Positions 1 to 8,085 of a stretch of 64,000 nucleotides of DNA are shown here, in pieces. The notes below the pieces were generated by a model, which was not told the origin of the DNA, searched no databases, and saw nothing but the letters and a program-made list of their open reading frames with translations. Source of the DNA: Pseudonocardia abyssalis (lineage in GTDB: Bacteria; Actinomycetota; Actinomycetes; Mycobacteriales; Pseudonocardiaceae); NCBI RefSeq assembly GCF_019263705.2, contig NZ_JADQDK010000001.1:3410001-3474000 (forward strand), read 5' to 3'. Position numbers and translations under genes: made by a program. Within the stretch, counting starts at the first letter, position 1, and each line of letters starts with the position of its first letter.

Positions 1-120
1 CGCGAGCGCCTGCTCCACGGAGTCGACGACGCCGAGCACCGTGATCCCGCCGGAACGCAGCGCGTCGGCGCGGGGGTGGCCGTGCAGGAGCACCGCGGAC
101 ACCGGACTCCCCGCGGTCAT
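1..120 (-). CDS. Unrecognised protein, N-terminal fragment (runs off window)
   Basis: The reverse strand opens with an ATG at 120 and stays open for 40 codons to the window edge (MTAGSPVSAVLLHGHPRADA and onward). It lies 66 bases downstream of the response-regulator gene on the same strand, so it may be the distal member of that unit. The fragment has a short hydrophobic strand, then a Gly/Val-rich stretch ending in VVDSVEQAL, which suggests a small alpha/beta fold. The family cannot be named from 40 residues. It is supported by frame and position only. Confidence 0.45.
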   Translation of the reverse strand, partial: MTAGSPVSAVLLHGHPRADALRSGGITVLGVVDSVEQALA

Positions 121-186
121 GATCCGATCCTGCCATCCCGGACACGACGCCCGAACCCCCCGACACCCCGCGTCACCCGTCCGGGC

Positions 187-834
187 TCAGTCGTCGGCGA
201 GGCCCTGGTCGATCGCGTAGCGCACGAGCTGGACACGGTTGTGCAGCTGCAGCTTGCGCAGGGTGTTCTGGACGTGGCTCTCCACCGTGCGGTGGGAGAC
301 GACGAGCCGCTCCCCGATCTGCTTCGCGGTGAGGCCCTTCGCGACCAACCGCAGCACCTCGGTCTCGCGCTCGGTCAGCACCGGCGCCTCCTCGGCGGCG
401 GGCTCCCCGGCCAGGCGCCGGAACTCGCCCAGCACCAGCCCCGCCAACCCCGGCGTGAACACCGGGAACCCGGCCGCCGTGCGCTGCACCGCGGCGAGCA
501 GCTCCTCGACCCCCGCCGACTTCACCAGGTAGCCCGTCGCCCCCGCCTTCACCGCCTCCAGGACGTCGGCCTGCTCGCCGCTCTGCGACAGCACGAGCAC
601 GCGGGTCTGCGGCAGCTTCGCGAGGATGCCCTCGATCGCCTCGACGCCGGACGTGGCGCCGAGGTTGAGGTCCATCAGCACGACGCTCGGCCGCGTGGCC
701 AGCGCGATCCGCACGGCCGCGGCGGCGTCCGGGGCGGTGGCGACGACCCGCAGCCCGCGCTCGGTGAGGTCACGGGCCACGCCCTCGCGCCAGATCGGGT
801 GGTCGTCGACGACCATCACGGTGATCTCGGTCAT
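187..834 (-). CDS. NarL/FixJ-type response regulator
   Basis: A 215-residue two-component response regulator. The receiver domain (about 1-120) has the acidic pair D10-D11, the phospho-acceptor D55 in VVLMDLNLG, and K105 in GYLVKSAG. A LuxR-type helix-turn-helix covers about 149-200, starting LTERETEVLRLVAKGL and containing the recognition helix SHRTVESHVQNTL. The ATG overlaps the stop of the upstream histidine kinase (ATGA), so the pair is translationally coupled and almost certainly cognate. Target genes cannot be told from the sequence; no sensory specificity is visible. A longer reading frame runs through the start but reads antisense to the kinase's own frame and is not real. Confidence 0.95.
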   Translation of the reverse strand: MTEITVMVVDDHPIWREGVARDLTERGLRVVATAPDAAAAVRIALATRPSVVLMDLNLGATSGVEAIEGILAKLPQTRVLVLSQSGEQADVLEAVKAGATGYLVKSAGVEELLAAVQRTAAGFPVFTPGLAGLVLGEFRRLAGEPAAEEAPVLTERETEVLRLVAKGLTAKQIGERLVVSHRTVESHVQNTLRKLQLHNRVQLVRYAIDQGLADD

Positions 835-1949
835 GCCTGCTCCCTCGCCATCCGGACGATCCACTCGGTGCCCCGGCCGGGGCCGGTCTCGCAGGTGATC
901 GTGCCCCCCAGGTCGCGCACCCGGCCGATCATCGACCGCGACACCCCGAGGCGCCCCTGCTCCGCCGCCGACGCCAGCCGCCCGTCGGGGATGCCGGGGC
1001 CCTCGTCGCGCACGCTGACCTCCACCCCGTCGCCCAGGTCCTCGACGAGCACCCACGCGGCCGCGTCCGGGCCGACGTGCAGCGCCACGTTCGCCAGCGC
1101 CGCCCCGACGACCGCGACCAGCTCCTCGACGACGTGCGCGGGCATCCGGATCGCGTACGCCGGCGTGGAGACGCTGACGCGCGCGGACCCCAGCATGCGC
1201 AGGGCGTCGGCCAGGTCGCGGTCGCCGTGGACGTCGGTGGGCGCACCGCCGGTGGTGAGCAGGGTCCGCAGCGCCACCTCCTGCTCCCCGGCCAGCACCG
1301 CGAGCGTCGCGGCGTCGCCGCCGAGCGCCGCACCGCGGCGGTGGACGTAGCCGAGCACCTGCAGCACCCCGTCGTGGACGGCGCGGGCGAGGCGCTCCCG
1401 CTCGGCCATCGCCGCCTGCGAGGCGACCGCGACGCGCAGCCGCTCGGCCTGGCGGCGCAGCACCGTCGAGGCGAACCCGATGCTCGCGGCGACGAGCACG
1501 ATGAGCTGGATGTCGCCGACCTCGTCCTGCCAGCGCGCCGACACCGCGAGCAGCACCGAGCAGAGCACGACCGCACCGCCCAGCCCGCCGCGCAGCCCGG
1601 CGGCCAGCGCGCAGGCGAGCACCGCGCACGGCGTCCAGATCGAGCCGGAGACGGGGGCGTCCGCGGCGATCTGGGCGGCCGACTGCACCAGCGGCGTCGT
1701 CGCGATCACCCCGCAGGTGACGACGAGGTCGACGAGCGCGAGCCGCCGCCGCGGCCGCCCCCCGAAGTAGCCGCGGGCGAGGACCGCGGTCCACGCGGCC
1801 ATCCCCGCCTGCACCGCGACGGCGCCGGCCGGGGAGGCGTAGGCGTCGAGCGTGACGAACACGACCACGGTGGTGCTGACCAGCGTCAGCACGCGGTAGA
1901 ACAGCAACCCGCGCCAGAGCGGCTCCAGCGGGCGCTCGGCCTCGTTCAC
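831..1949 (-). CDS. Two-component sensor histidine kinase (HisKA_3 type)
   Basis: A 372-residue membrane histidine kinase. The N-terminal half (about 15-160) holds several hydrophobic segments resembling a MASE/MacS-type sensor without a large extracytoplasmic loop. The dimerisation/phospho-acceptor box follows as ERERLARAVHDGVLQ with the likely phosphorylated H192. The C-terminal HATPase domain shows a weak N box, the G1 motif VRDEGPGIPDG and a GRLGVSRSMIG glycine stretch. The GTG start at 1949 overlaps the stop of the upstream small membrane gene (GTGA), and its own stop overlaps the response-regulator ATG, so three genes form one tightly coupled operon. The ligand is unknown. Confidence 0.92.
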   Translation of the reverse strand: MNEAERPLEPLWRGLLFYRVLTLVSTTVVVFVTLDAYASPAGAVAVQAGMAAWTAVLARGYFGGRPRRRLALVDLVVTCGVIATTPLVQSAAQIAADAPVSGSIWTPCAVLACALAAGLRGGLGGAVVLCSVLLAVSARWQDEVGDIQLIVLVAASIGFASTVLRRQAERLRVAVASQAAMAERERLARAVHDGVLQVLGYVHRRGAALGGDAATLAVLAGEQEVALRTLLTTGGAPTDVHGDRDLADALRMLGSARVSVSTPAYAIRMPAHVVEELVAVVGAALANVALHVGPDAAAWVLVEDLGDGVEVSVRDEGPGIPDGRLASAAEQGRLGVSRSMIGRVRDLGGTITCETGPGRGTEWIVRMAREQA

Positions 1950-2386
1950 GGGGTGCGCGTCCCGCTCGGCCACACGCACGGCGACTCCCCCACGAGCACG
2001 ACCTCGCCCCCCCGCGACGACCGGACGGTGAGAACGTAGCCACCCGTCGCCCGGACCTCGACCCCCGCCGCGCCGCGGGCGACGATCTCCCCGGAGCGCG
2101 CCGCGGCGTCGAGGACTCCGGTGGGGCCACCCGGGAGGTGCAGCTCCACCCGCGGACGCACCTGACGGCTGGTCGGCCCGATCCCCAGCCACGGGCACGC
2201 CGCCCCCTCGCCGACGACCGGCTCGCCCGCCCCGGCGACCCCGAGCACGAGCTCGGTCAGGTGCGTGCGGGCCTGCGCGACGGTCTCGGTCGGCGCCGAC
2301 TGGACGGCCAGCAGGACCGCGGCGACGGCCAGCGCCGCGCTGACCGCGCCCACGAGTACGGGAAGGCGCCTGCGCAGTGCGGTCAT
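1946..2386 (-). CDS. Small membrane-anchored protein, possible sensor accessory
   Basis: A 146-residue protein of unrecognised family. It has a basic N-terminus (MTALRRRLP), one hydrophobic helix over about 9-29, then an extracytoplasmic domain of about 115 residues with two cysteines (ACPWLGIG and SPCVWPS) that could form a disulfide. The stop overlaps the GTG of the histidine kinase, so it is probably co-translated with it. An accessory ligand-binding role for the kinase is an inference from this coupling only. The ATG at 2386 was chosen because it directly precedes the basic/hydrophobic anchor; the open frame upstream is antisense to the methyltransferase. Confidence 0.75.
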   Translation of the reverse strand: MTALRRRLPVLVGAVSAALAVAAVLLAVQSAPTETVAQARTHLTELVLGVAGAGEPVVGEGAACPWLGIGPTSRQVRPRVELHLPGGPTGVLDAAARSGEIVARGAAGVEVRATGGYVLTVRSSRGGEVVLVGESPCVWPSGTRTP

Positions 2387-2430
2387 GCCGCCATCCTCGT
2401 GCCGAACCGGTGCCCGCCGGATCCGTAGGA

Positions 2431-3396
2431 CTACCCGACCGGCCCGCCCTTGATCCCGGTCACCAGCGCGTTGTAGAACCACGCGCGCGGAACGACGTGG
2501 GTCAGCACGTTCTCGTCGAGCCAGGACAGCCGCTGCCAGCTGCGGTAGGCGAACATCGCCCAGCGCATCCCGAGCTTCCCTGGCGGCACCGCGGCCTCGA
2601 ACGTACGCACCGGCCAGCCCAGCATCGCGGCGCTGAACTCCTCGGTGACCACGCGCGCGTCCATCGCCCCGGCGCGGCGGGCGGTGTCCTCCAGCTCGGC
2701 GGGGTCGAAGACGTGGATGTCGACGACGGCCTCCAGCGCCGCGGCCCGGCTCGACTCGTCCAGCTCGGTCTGCGGCCGCCGCCACCCGCTCAGCGGGCCC
2801 AGCTTCGTCAGCGTCGTGGTGGCCTTCCAGGTGAGCGCACCGAGGCGGCGGGCGTACGCGTCGCCGATCCGGGTCGGCTCGCCCGCGAACACGAACCGCC
2901 CACCCGGCTTGAGCACCCGCAGCACCTCGCGCAGGGCCAGCTCGACGTCGGGGATGTGGTGCAGCACCGCGTGCCCGACGACGAGGTCGAACGTGGCGTC
3001 GTCGTAGGGGATGCGCTCGGCGTCGGCGACCCGCCCGTCGACGTCGAGGCCGAGGTGCTCGGCGTTGCGCAGCGCGGCCCCGACCATCCCGGGCGACAGG
3101 TCGGTGACCGACCCCCGCGTGGCGACCCCGGCCTGCATGAGGTTGAGCAGGAAGAACCCGGTGCCGCTGCCCAGCTCCAGCGCCCGCCCGTACGGCCACC
3201 CGGTGTCCCCGGCGACGAGCCGGAAGCGGTCGGCGGCGTAGGTGATGCAGCGCTCGTCGTAGGAGATCGACCACTTCTCGTCGTAGGAGCCGGCCTCCCA
3301 GTCGTGGTAGAGCACGTTCGCGAGCTTGGCGTCGTGCCGCGCCGCCTCCACCTGCTCGGCGGTGGCGTGCGGGTTCGGGGCCGGGTCCGTACTCAT
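2431..3396 (-). CDS. Class I SAM-dependent methyltransferase (UbiE/COQ5-like)
   Basis: A 321-residue protein with a Rossmann methyltransferase core. Motif I is ALELGSGTGFF (about 72-82), followed by an acidic post-I region, the DLVVGHAVLHHIPD stretch typical of Methyltransf_11, and LKPGGRFVFAGEP. The roughly 130 residues after the core are unlike standard UbiE and may form a substrate lid or membrane-associating region (many Trp and Arg). The substrate is unknown; small lipids or quinones are possible for this group. The start ATG at 3396 gives the normal N-terminus. The 44-base gap to the downstream membrane gene makes co-transcription possible. Confidence 0.85.
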   Translation of the reverse strand: MSTDPAPNPHATAEQVEAARHDAKLANVLYHDWEAGSYDEKWSISYDERCITYAADRFRLVAGDTGWPYGRALELGSGTGFFLLNLMQAGVATRGSVTDLSPGMVGAALRNAEHLGLDVDGRVADAERIPYDDATFDLVVGHAVLHHIPDVELALREVLRVLKPGGRFVFAGEPTRIGDAYARRLGALTWKATTTLTKLGPLSGWRRPQTELDESSRAAALEAVVDIHVFDPAELEDTARRAGAMDARVVTEEFSAAMLGWPVRTFEAAVPPGKLGMRWAMFAYRSWQRLSWLDENVLTHVVPRAWFYNALVTGIKGGPVG

Positions 3397-3436
3397 GGGT
3401 AGGGAGCCTAACCGGCCGCCCGACGTGACCACCGGC

Positions 3437-3476
3437 TCGGCGCGTTCCCGGCCGGGGTCCTGCCGGAACGCGCCGA
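3437..3476 (-). terminator. Stem-loop downstream of the enoyl-CoA hydratase gene
   Basis: Arms TCGGCGCGTTCCCGG (3437-3451) and CCGGAACGCGCCGA (3463-3476) pair over 14 bases with one bulged C and an 11-base loop. It lies 17 bases beyond the stop of the minus-strand enoyl-CoA hydratase and before the methyltransferase gene. There is no T tract, as is common for GC-rich actinobacterial terminators. Confidence 0.6.
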
Positions 3477-3493
3477 GACGGCGATCCTGCGCC

Positions 3494-4273
3494 TCAGCGG
3501 CCGGTGAACTCCGCCTTGCCGGGGCCGTTGGCCACGAAGGAGTCGACGCCGATCTGGCGGTCGTCGGTGGCGAACAGCGCCGCGAACAGCTCCGCCTCCA
3601 GGTCGAGACCGGTGCGCAGGTCGACGTCGAGGCCGCCGTCGATGGCCTTCTTCGCCGCGGCGAGGGCCAGCGCGGGGCCGTTCGCGAACTGCTCGGCCCA
3701 GCGACGGGCGGCGGCATAGACCTCGTCGGCCGGCACGACCTCGTCGACCAGCCCGATCTCCAGGGCCTCCTGCGCCTTCACCATGCGGCCGGTGAAGATC
3801 AGGTCCTTCGCCTTCGGGGCGCCGATGAGGCGCGTGAGGCGCTGCGTGCCGCCACCGCCGGGGATGATCCCGAGCAGGATCTCGGGCTGACCGAGCTTGG
3901 CGTTGTCGCCACAGATGCGCCGGTCGCAGCCCAGCGCGACCTCGAGGCCACCGCCGAGCGCGTAGCCGGTGATGGCCGCGACCGTGGGCTTGGGGATCGA
4001 GGAGAGGGCGCCGAACCCGGCCGAGAGCCGGCGGGCGACCGCCGACATGTCGGCGTAGCTCATCGTCGCCATCTCCTTGACGTCGGCGCCCGCCGCGAGC
4101 ACCTTCTCCCCGCCGTAGAGCACCACGGCGCGCACGTCGGCGCGCTGCGTGGCCTCGGCGGAGACGACGAGCAGCTCCTCCTGCACCTGGCGGCTGATCG
4201 CGTTCATCGGCGGGCGGTCCAGCCGGATCGTCCCGACCCCACCCTCGACCTCGAGCTTCACGAATTCGGTCAC
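3494..4273 (-). CDS. Enoyl-CoA hydratase (crotonase family)
   Basis: A 259-residue enzyme of the normal length for short-chain enoyl-CoA hydratases, which add water across 2-enoyl-CoA in beta-oxidation and related pathways. Both catalytic glutamates are present: E111 in ALGGGLEVALGCD and E131 in LGQPEILLGIIPGGGGTQRL. The oxyanion-hole segment VLAAGADVKEM is intact. The acyl-chain preference cannot be read from the sequence. It lies 14 bases downstream of the ABC ATPase gene on the same strand, and a hairpin follows it. This active copy contrasts with the crotonase-like gene at 49.9 kb, which lacks both glutamates. Confidence 0.93.
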   Translation of the reverse strand: MTEFVKLEVEGGVGTIRLDRPPMNAISRQVQEELLVVSAEATQRADVRAVVLYGGEKVLAAGADVKEMATMSYADMSAVARRLSAGFGALSSIPKPTVAAITGYALGGGLEVALGCDRRICGDNAKLGQPEILLGIIPGGGGTQRLTRLIGAPKAKDLIFTGRMVKAQEALEIGLVDEVVPADEVYAAARRWAEQFANGPALALAAAKKAIDGGLDVDLRTGLDLEAELFAALFATDDRQIGVDSFVANGPGKAEFTGR

Positions 4274-4287
4274 AGCTGGACCCTAGA

Positions 4288-5100
4288 TCAACGCAACCAC
4301 GCGGTGTAGCGCCCGCGACGGCGCAGCACGCCGAGCGGCAGGCCGAAGGTGGCGGTGAGGTTCTCGTCGGTCAGCACGTCCTCGAGCAGGCCCGCCGCGA
4401 CCACGCCACCGTCGCGCAGCAGCAGCCCGTGGCTGTAGCCGACGGGGATCTCCTCGACGTGGTGGGTGACCAGGATCGATGCGGGGGCGTCGGGGTCGGC
4501 GGCGAGCGCGGTGAGCCGGGAGACGAGGTCCTCGCGGCCGCCCAGGTCGAGGCCGGCGGCGGGCTCGTCGAGGAGCAGGAGCTCGGGATCGGTCATCAGC
4601 GCGCGGGCGATCAGGGTGCGCTTGCGCTCCCCCTCGCTCAGCGTCCCGTACGTGCGCTCCGCCAGCGTGCGGACGCCGAGCGCGTCGAGCAGCTGGTCGG
4701 CGCGGTCGGTGTCGGCGCTCTCGTAGTCCTCGCGCCAGCGGCCGAGCACCCCGTACCCGGCGCTGACGACGACGTCGCGCACCGTCTCGTCGTTCGGGAT
4801 GCGCAGGCCGAGCGCGGCGGACGTCAGGCCGATCCGGGTGCGCAGCTCCGCGAGGTTGACGCGCCCGATCCGCTCCCCGAGCACGTGCACCGCGCCGACC
4901 GTGGGGTGCAGCTCGGCCGCGGCGAGCCGCATCAGCGTGGTCTTGCCCGCGCCGTTGGGGCCCAGTACGACCCAGCGCTCGTCGAGCTCGACGCGCCAGT
5001 CGACGTCGTGCACGAGCGTGGCCGGGCCACGGCGGACGGACACGCCGTCCATCCGGACGACGAGGTCGGTCAGGTCCGGAGGAGGGAGAGGTGCAGCCAC
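4288..5100 (-). CDS. Stand-alone ABC transporter-type ATP-binding protein
   Basis: A cytoplasmic ABC ATPase of about 270 residues with no partner permease nearby. Motifs (numbered from the alternative ATG at 5109): Walker A GPNGAGKTT (50-58), signature LSEGE (157-161), Walker B LLLLDEP (177-183) and H-loop H216 in VTHHVEE. It resembles the single-domain YlmA/ModF-like group, with a C-terminal extension ending RRRGRYTAWLR. The GTG at 5100 is preferred over the ATG at 5109 because a CAGGAT hexamer sits 7 bases before it on this strand with no ribosome binding site, as in other leaderless starts here. It is divergent from glgX across 60 bases. The partner or substrate is unknown. Confidence 0.88.
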   Translation of the reverse strand: MAAPLPPPDLTDLVVRMDGVSVRRGPATLVHDVDWRVELDERWVVLGPNGAGKTTLMRLAAAELHPTVGAVHVLGERIGRVNLAELRTRIGLTSAALGLRIPNDETVRDVVVSAGYGVLGRWREDYESADTDRADQLLDALGVRTLAERTYGTLSEGERKRTLIARALMTDPELLLLDEPAAGLDLGGREDLVSRLTALAADPDAPASILVTHHVEEIPVGYSHGLLLRDGGVVAAGLLEDVLTDENLTATFGLPLGVLRRRGRYTAWLR

Positions 5101-5146
5101 GGTGCCCATCCTGGCCGATCGTGCGGTCCCGGCCCGAGGTGCCCTC

Positions 5147-5152
5147 TATCCT
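5147..5152 (+). promoter_or_regulatory. -10 element of leaderless glgX
   Basis: TATCCT lies 8 bases before the glgX GTG, and no Shine-Dalgarno sequence is present. The opposite strand carries CAGGAT at 5108-5113 for the divergent ABC ATPase. The assignment rests on spacing and consensus only. Confidence 0.55.
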
Positions 5153-5160
5153 GACCCGTC

Positions 5161-7167
5161 GTGCCGGTCTTCCCCCTGGGTTCCCATGTCGACGATTCCG
5201 GGGTGCGGTTCGCCGTCGCCTCCACGAGTGCCGATTCCGTCGAGGTCTGTCTGGTCGACGGGCCCGACCACGCGCTCACCGAGCGGCGGGTGGAGCTGAC
5301 GGAGCGCACGTTCGGCGTCTGGCACGGCCACGTCCCCGGAGTGGTCGCGGGGCAGCGCTACGGCTACCGGGTGCAGGGCCCGTACCGGCCGTGGCAGGGG
5401 CTGCGGGCGAACCCCGCGAAGATCCTGGTCGACCCGTACGCCCGCCGGATCACCGGGCACGTCACCGACCTCGGCGCCGCCCGCGGCTGGGTCGACGACC
5501 CGATGACCGGTGCGCTCAACGAGCGCGACTCGCTGGGGCACGTGCCGCTCTCGGTCGTCAGTGGGCCGGACGGGTCGCCGACGCACCCGCGCCCGGACGT
5601 CCCGTGGTCGGAGACGGTGATCACCGAGCTGCACGTCCGCGGCTACACGAAGAGCCACCCCGACGTCCCGCCGGAGCACCGCGGCACCTACCTCGGCCTC
5701 GCCCACCCGGCCGTGATCGCGCACCTCACCCGGATCGGCGTCACCGCCGTCGAGCTGCTGCCGGTCACCTCGATCGCCGACGAGCCGCCGCTGCTGGAGC
5801 GGGGCCTGCCCAACTACTGGGGCTACGCGACGCTCGGCTTCCTCGCCCCGCACGCCGGGTACGCGAGCGTGCCGGGGGCGGAGGTCGAGGAGTTCGCGAC
5901 GATGGTCGGCGCGCTGCACGCCGCGGGCATCGAGGTGATCCTCGACATCGTCCCCAACCACACCGCGGAGGGCGGGGTCGGCGGCACGACGCTGTCCTAC
6001 CGCGGCCTCGACGCCCCCGCGTACTACTCCCTCGGCGGCAACGGCCACGACGCCGACATCACCGGCACCGGCAACACCCTCGACGCGGGCTCCCCGACCG
6101 TCATCCGCCTGGTCTGCGACGCCATGCGGCACTGGGTGACGACGTTCGGCGTCGACGGCTTCCGGATCGACCTCGCCTCGGTGCTCGGACGGCCGCGCTC
6201 GGGCGCGTTCGACCCGCACGCCCCGCTGCTCACCGCGATCGCCGTCGACCCGATCCTGTCGCGCGTCAAGCTGATCGCCGAGCCGTGGGACGCCACCGGT
6301 GAGGGATACCGCGTCGGCGGGTTCGGGGTGGCGTGGTCGGAGTGGAACGGGCGCTTCCGCGACGCCGTCCGCGACTTCTGGCGCGGCCACGGCGGCATCG
6401 GGGAGGTGGCCTCGCGGCTGACCGGCAGCTCCGACCTCTACGCCGCCAACGGGCGCCGGCCGTGGGCGTCGGTCAACTTCGTCACCGCCCACGACGGCTT
6501 CACCCTGCGCGACCTGGTGTCCTACCACCACAAGCACAACGAGGAGAACGGCGAGGGCAACCGCGACGGCACCGACGACAACCGCTCGCAGAACTTCGGC
6601 GTCGAGGGCCCGACGACGTCCCCGGTGATCGCCGAGCGACGGCTCTCGGCCGCGCGGGCCCTGCTCGCCACGATGCTGCTGTCCACCGGCACGCCGATGC
6701 TGCTCGGCGGCGACGAGCTCTGGCGCACCCAGGGCGGCAACAACAACGCCTACTGCCTCGACGGACCCACGTCGTGGGTCGGCTGGGGCGTCGGCGCCGA
6801 CGCGGAGTCGCTCACGGCGTTCGTCGCGCGCGTCACGACGATCCGGCGCAGCTCCCCCGCGCTGCACCGCGACAGCTTCTACCGCGACGGCGAGGTGCTG
6901 TGGTGGCACCCGTCGGGGCGTCGGCTGCGCGGGCACGACTGGCACGACGGCGGCCTGCACAGCCTCGGCCTGCTGCGCGGGGAGTGGCTGCTGCTCCTGC
7001 ACGCCGGATGGGACGCGCTGGCGGTGACGCTGCCCGACGGCGGCCCGTACGTCCCGGAGCTCGACTCCACCCGGTCCGACGGTGTACCGGCCGGGCTCCG
7101 GCCGGTGCCGGGGGGTGCGACCATCACGCAGCCGCCGCGCTCCCTGCTGCTCCTGCGCACCCCCTGA
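5161..7167 (+). CDS. glgX: Glycogen debranching enzyme GlgX
   Basis: A 668-residue GH13 enzyme hydrolysing alpha-1,6 branches in glycogen trimmed by phosphorylase. The N-terminal CBM48-like module (about 1-130) leads into the (beta/alpha)8 barrel. Catalytic residues are visible: nucleophile D337 in VDGFRIDLAS, acid/base E374 in LIAEPWD, and D445 in TAHDGFTL. The insert HHKHNEENGEGNRDGTDDN is characteristic of GlgX/isoamylase-type debranchers. Its length is slightly shorter than the approximately 700 residues usual in actinobacteria. The GTG start is set by the -10 element at 5147. It lies about 3.6 kb from glgP, its functional partner in glycogen breakdown. Confidence 0.95.
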   Translation: MPVFPLGSHVDDSGVRFAVASTSADSVEVCLVDGPDHALTERRVELTERTFGVWHGHVPGVVAGQRYGYRVQGPYRPWQGLRANPAKILVDPYARRITGHVTDLGAARGWVDDPMTGALNERDSLGHVPLSVVSGPDGSPTHPRPDVPWSETVITELHVRGYTKSHPDVPPEHRGTYLGLAHPAVIAHLTRIGVTAVELLPVTSIADEPPLLERGLPNYWGYATLGFLAPHAGYASVPGAEVEEFATMVGALHAAGIEVILDIVPNHTAEGGVGGTTLSYRGLDAPAYYSLGGNGHDADITGTGNTLDAGSPTVIRLVCDAMRHWVTTFGVDGFRIDLASVLGRPRSGAFDPHAPLLTAIAVDPILSRVKLIAEPWDATGEGYRVGGFGVAWSEWNGRFRDAVRDFWRGHGGIGEVASRLTGSSDLYAANGRRPWASVNFVTAHDGFTLRDLVSYHHKHNEENGEGNRDGTDDNRSQNFGVEGPTTSPVIAERRLSAARALLATMLLSTGTPMLLGGDELWRTQGGNNNAYCLDGPTSWVGWGVGADAESLTAFVARVTTIRRSSPALHRDSFYRDGEVLWWHPSGRRLRGHDWHDGGLHSLGLLRGEWLLLLHAGWDALAVTLPDGGPYVPELDSTRSDGVPAGLRPVPGGATITQPPRSLLLLRTP

Positions 7168-7405
7168 CCGCAGGTCCGTCCCGGCCCGGCGGCGCGCCCT
7201 GCGCACCCGGCGGCTGGAGCAGCTCGCCCGCACCGCCCGCCCGGCCGACGCCGTGCTCGCCGAGCACCCTGGCGACCCCGCCCGCGCGAGGGCCCGGGCC
7301 GCCGCGGGCCGCTACGTCCTCGTGCCGGCCGGGGTGCAGGCCGCCCGCGACGAGCCCGCGCTCGACGCCGAGCTCACCGCGCTGGAACGGGTGGTGCTCC
7401 GGTGA
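7115..7405 (+). CDS. Small hypothetical protein after glgX (start uncertain)
   Basis: An open frame ending at 7405 whose stop overlaps the GTG of the next small gene (GTGA), the coupling seen at many real operon joints here. Its final 80 residues read like a soluble helical domain (RRLEQLARTARPADAVLAEH onward). The start is unclear. GTG at 7115 or 7082 would overlap the glgX end by 53 or 86 bases, and GTG at 7253 would leave only 50 residues; no ribosome binding site decides. No family is recognised. Confidence 0.35.
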   Translation: MRPSRSRRAPCCSCAPPDRRSVPARRRALRTRRLEQLARTARPADAVLAEHPGDPARARARAAAGRYVLVPAGVQAARDEPALDAELTALERVVLR

Positions 7406-7986
7406 CCGCCGTCCTCGTCGGGGCTGCCGTGGTGCTCGTGGCCGGGGTGCTCGTGGCCGGGGTGCTCGTGGCCGGGGCGCTCGTGGCCGGGGCGCTCGTC
7501 CCGCTGCTGCGCCGACGCCCGGGCCTGCGCACCGCCCGCGCCGGTGCCCGCCCGGCGCAGGCCCGGCTCGGGCACCTGGTGGCCGCCGCCGACGCCGGAC
7601 CCGACGCACTCCGCCGGGCCGAGGCCCGGTGGACCACCACCGGCGCCCTGCTGGCCCGCGCCGCATCGGCCGAGGACCTCGCGCTGGCCCAGCGCACCGC
7701 GGGCGCTCTGCTGACGGCGCCGCGATCGGGCCCCGGGGCGCTATCGTCGCCCCATGCCGCGCTACGACTTCCGCTGCCGCGAGTGCACGGAGACCTTCGA
7801 GGTCAACCGCCCGATGAGCGAGTCCGGCGACCCCGCCTCCTGCCCCGCGGGCCACGCCGACACCGTCAAGCTGCTCACGACGGTGTCCGTCGGTGGTCGC
7901 AGCGGCGCCCAGCGCGTCCCCGCCCCGGCGGGCGGCGGCGGAGGGTGCTGCGGGGGCGGCTGCTGCGGCTGAGCCCCGCCCCGTGA
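7402..7986 (+). CDS. Hypothetical single-pass membrane protein with repeat-encoded helix
   Basis: It begins at a GTG overlapping the previous stop. The first 35 residues are one hydrophobic segment made largely of a five-residue repeat (VLVAG/ALVAG) encoded by a 15-base tandem repeat, followed by a basic PLLRRRPG stop-transfer and a helical cytoplasmic domain to about residue 105. Beyond about 7740 the frame runs through the whole fmdB gene in another register and becomes Arg/Pro-rich. The real 3' end is therefore doubtful, and the biological gene may end earlier through a frameshift. No family is recognised. Confidence 0.4.
   Translation: MTAVLVGAAVVLVAGVLVAGVLVAGALVAGALVPLLRRRPGLRTARAGARPAQARLGHLVAAADAGPDALRRAEARWTTTGALLARAASAEDLALAQRTAGALLTAPRSGPGALSSPHAALRLPLPRVHGDLRGQPPDERVRRPRLLPRGPRRHRQAAHDGVRRWSQRRPARPRPGGRRRRVLRGRLLRLSPAP
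7432..7500 (+). repeat. 15-base tandem repeat, about 4.6 copies
   Basis: The unit GTGCTCGTGGCCGGG starts at 7432, 7447 and 7462. The copy from 7477 has GCG for GTG, and a partial copy lies at 7492-7500. It is in frame and encodes a VLVAG/ALVAG transmembrane helix, so copy number changes would alter helix length in steps of five residues. Confidence 0.9.
7754..7972 (+). CDS. FmdB-family zinc-ribbon protein
   Basis: A 72-residue protein starting MPRYDFRCRECTETFEV, the diagnostic opening of the FmdB/CxxC_CxxC regulatory family. The first knuckle is C8-x2-C11. The second half-site reads CPAGH, so the second pair appears as Cys-His instead of CxxC. A glycine run leads to an unusual CCGGGCCG terminus with four extra cysteines. 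The -10-like TATCGT at 7742-7747 lies 6 bases before the ATG, suggesting a leaderless message. The function of the family in actinobacteria is poorly defined; regulation of small-molecule amidase genes was the original proposal. Confidence 0.85.
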   Translation: MPRYDFRCRECTETFEVNRPMSESGDPASCPAGHADTVKLLTTVSVGGRSGAQRVPAPAGGGGGCCGGGCCG

Positions 7987-8009
7987 TCACCGGGGTCGGG
8001 GCGCACCAC

Positions 8010-8050
8010 TAATCTGCCCCGGCCGGAGCGGCCCGCGTCCAGACGCGGGC
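8010..8050 (+). promoter_or_regulatory. -10 element and leader hairpin upstream of lectin-LysM gene
   Basis: TAATCT at 8010-8015 is a near-perfect actinobacterial -10. Downstream, GCCCGCGT (8031-8038) and ACGCGGGC (8043-8050) form an 8-bp stem with a CCAG loop. A GAGGA ribosome-binding site then precedes the GTG at 8086. The hairpin could stabilise the leader or end transcription from fmdB. Confidence 0.5.
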
Positions 8051-8085
8051 GTGGGCGGGACTCCGGGACGAGCAGAGGACACTTC

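Noticed and set aside
5146..7233. A 695-codon minus frame opposite glgX
   Set aside because: It is the complement of a fully conserved GH13 gene, with Arg/Ala/Val-biased shadow composition.
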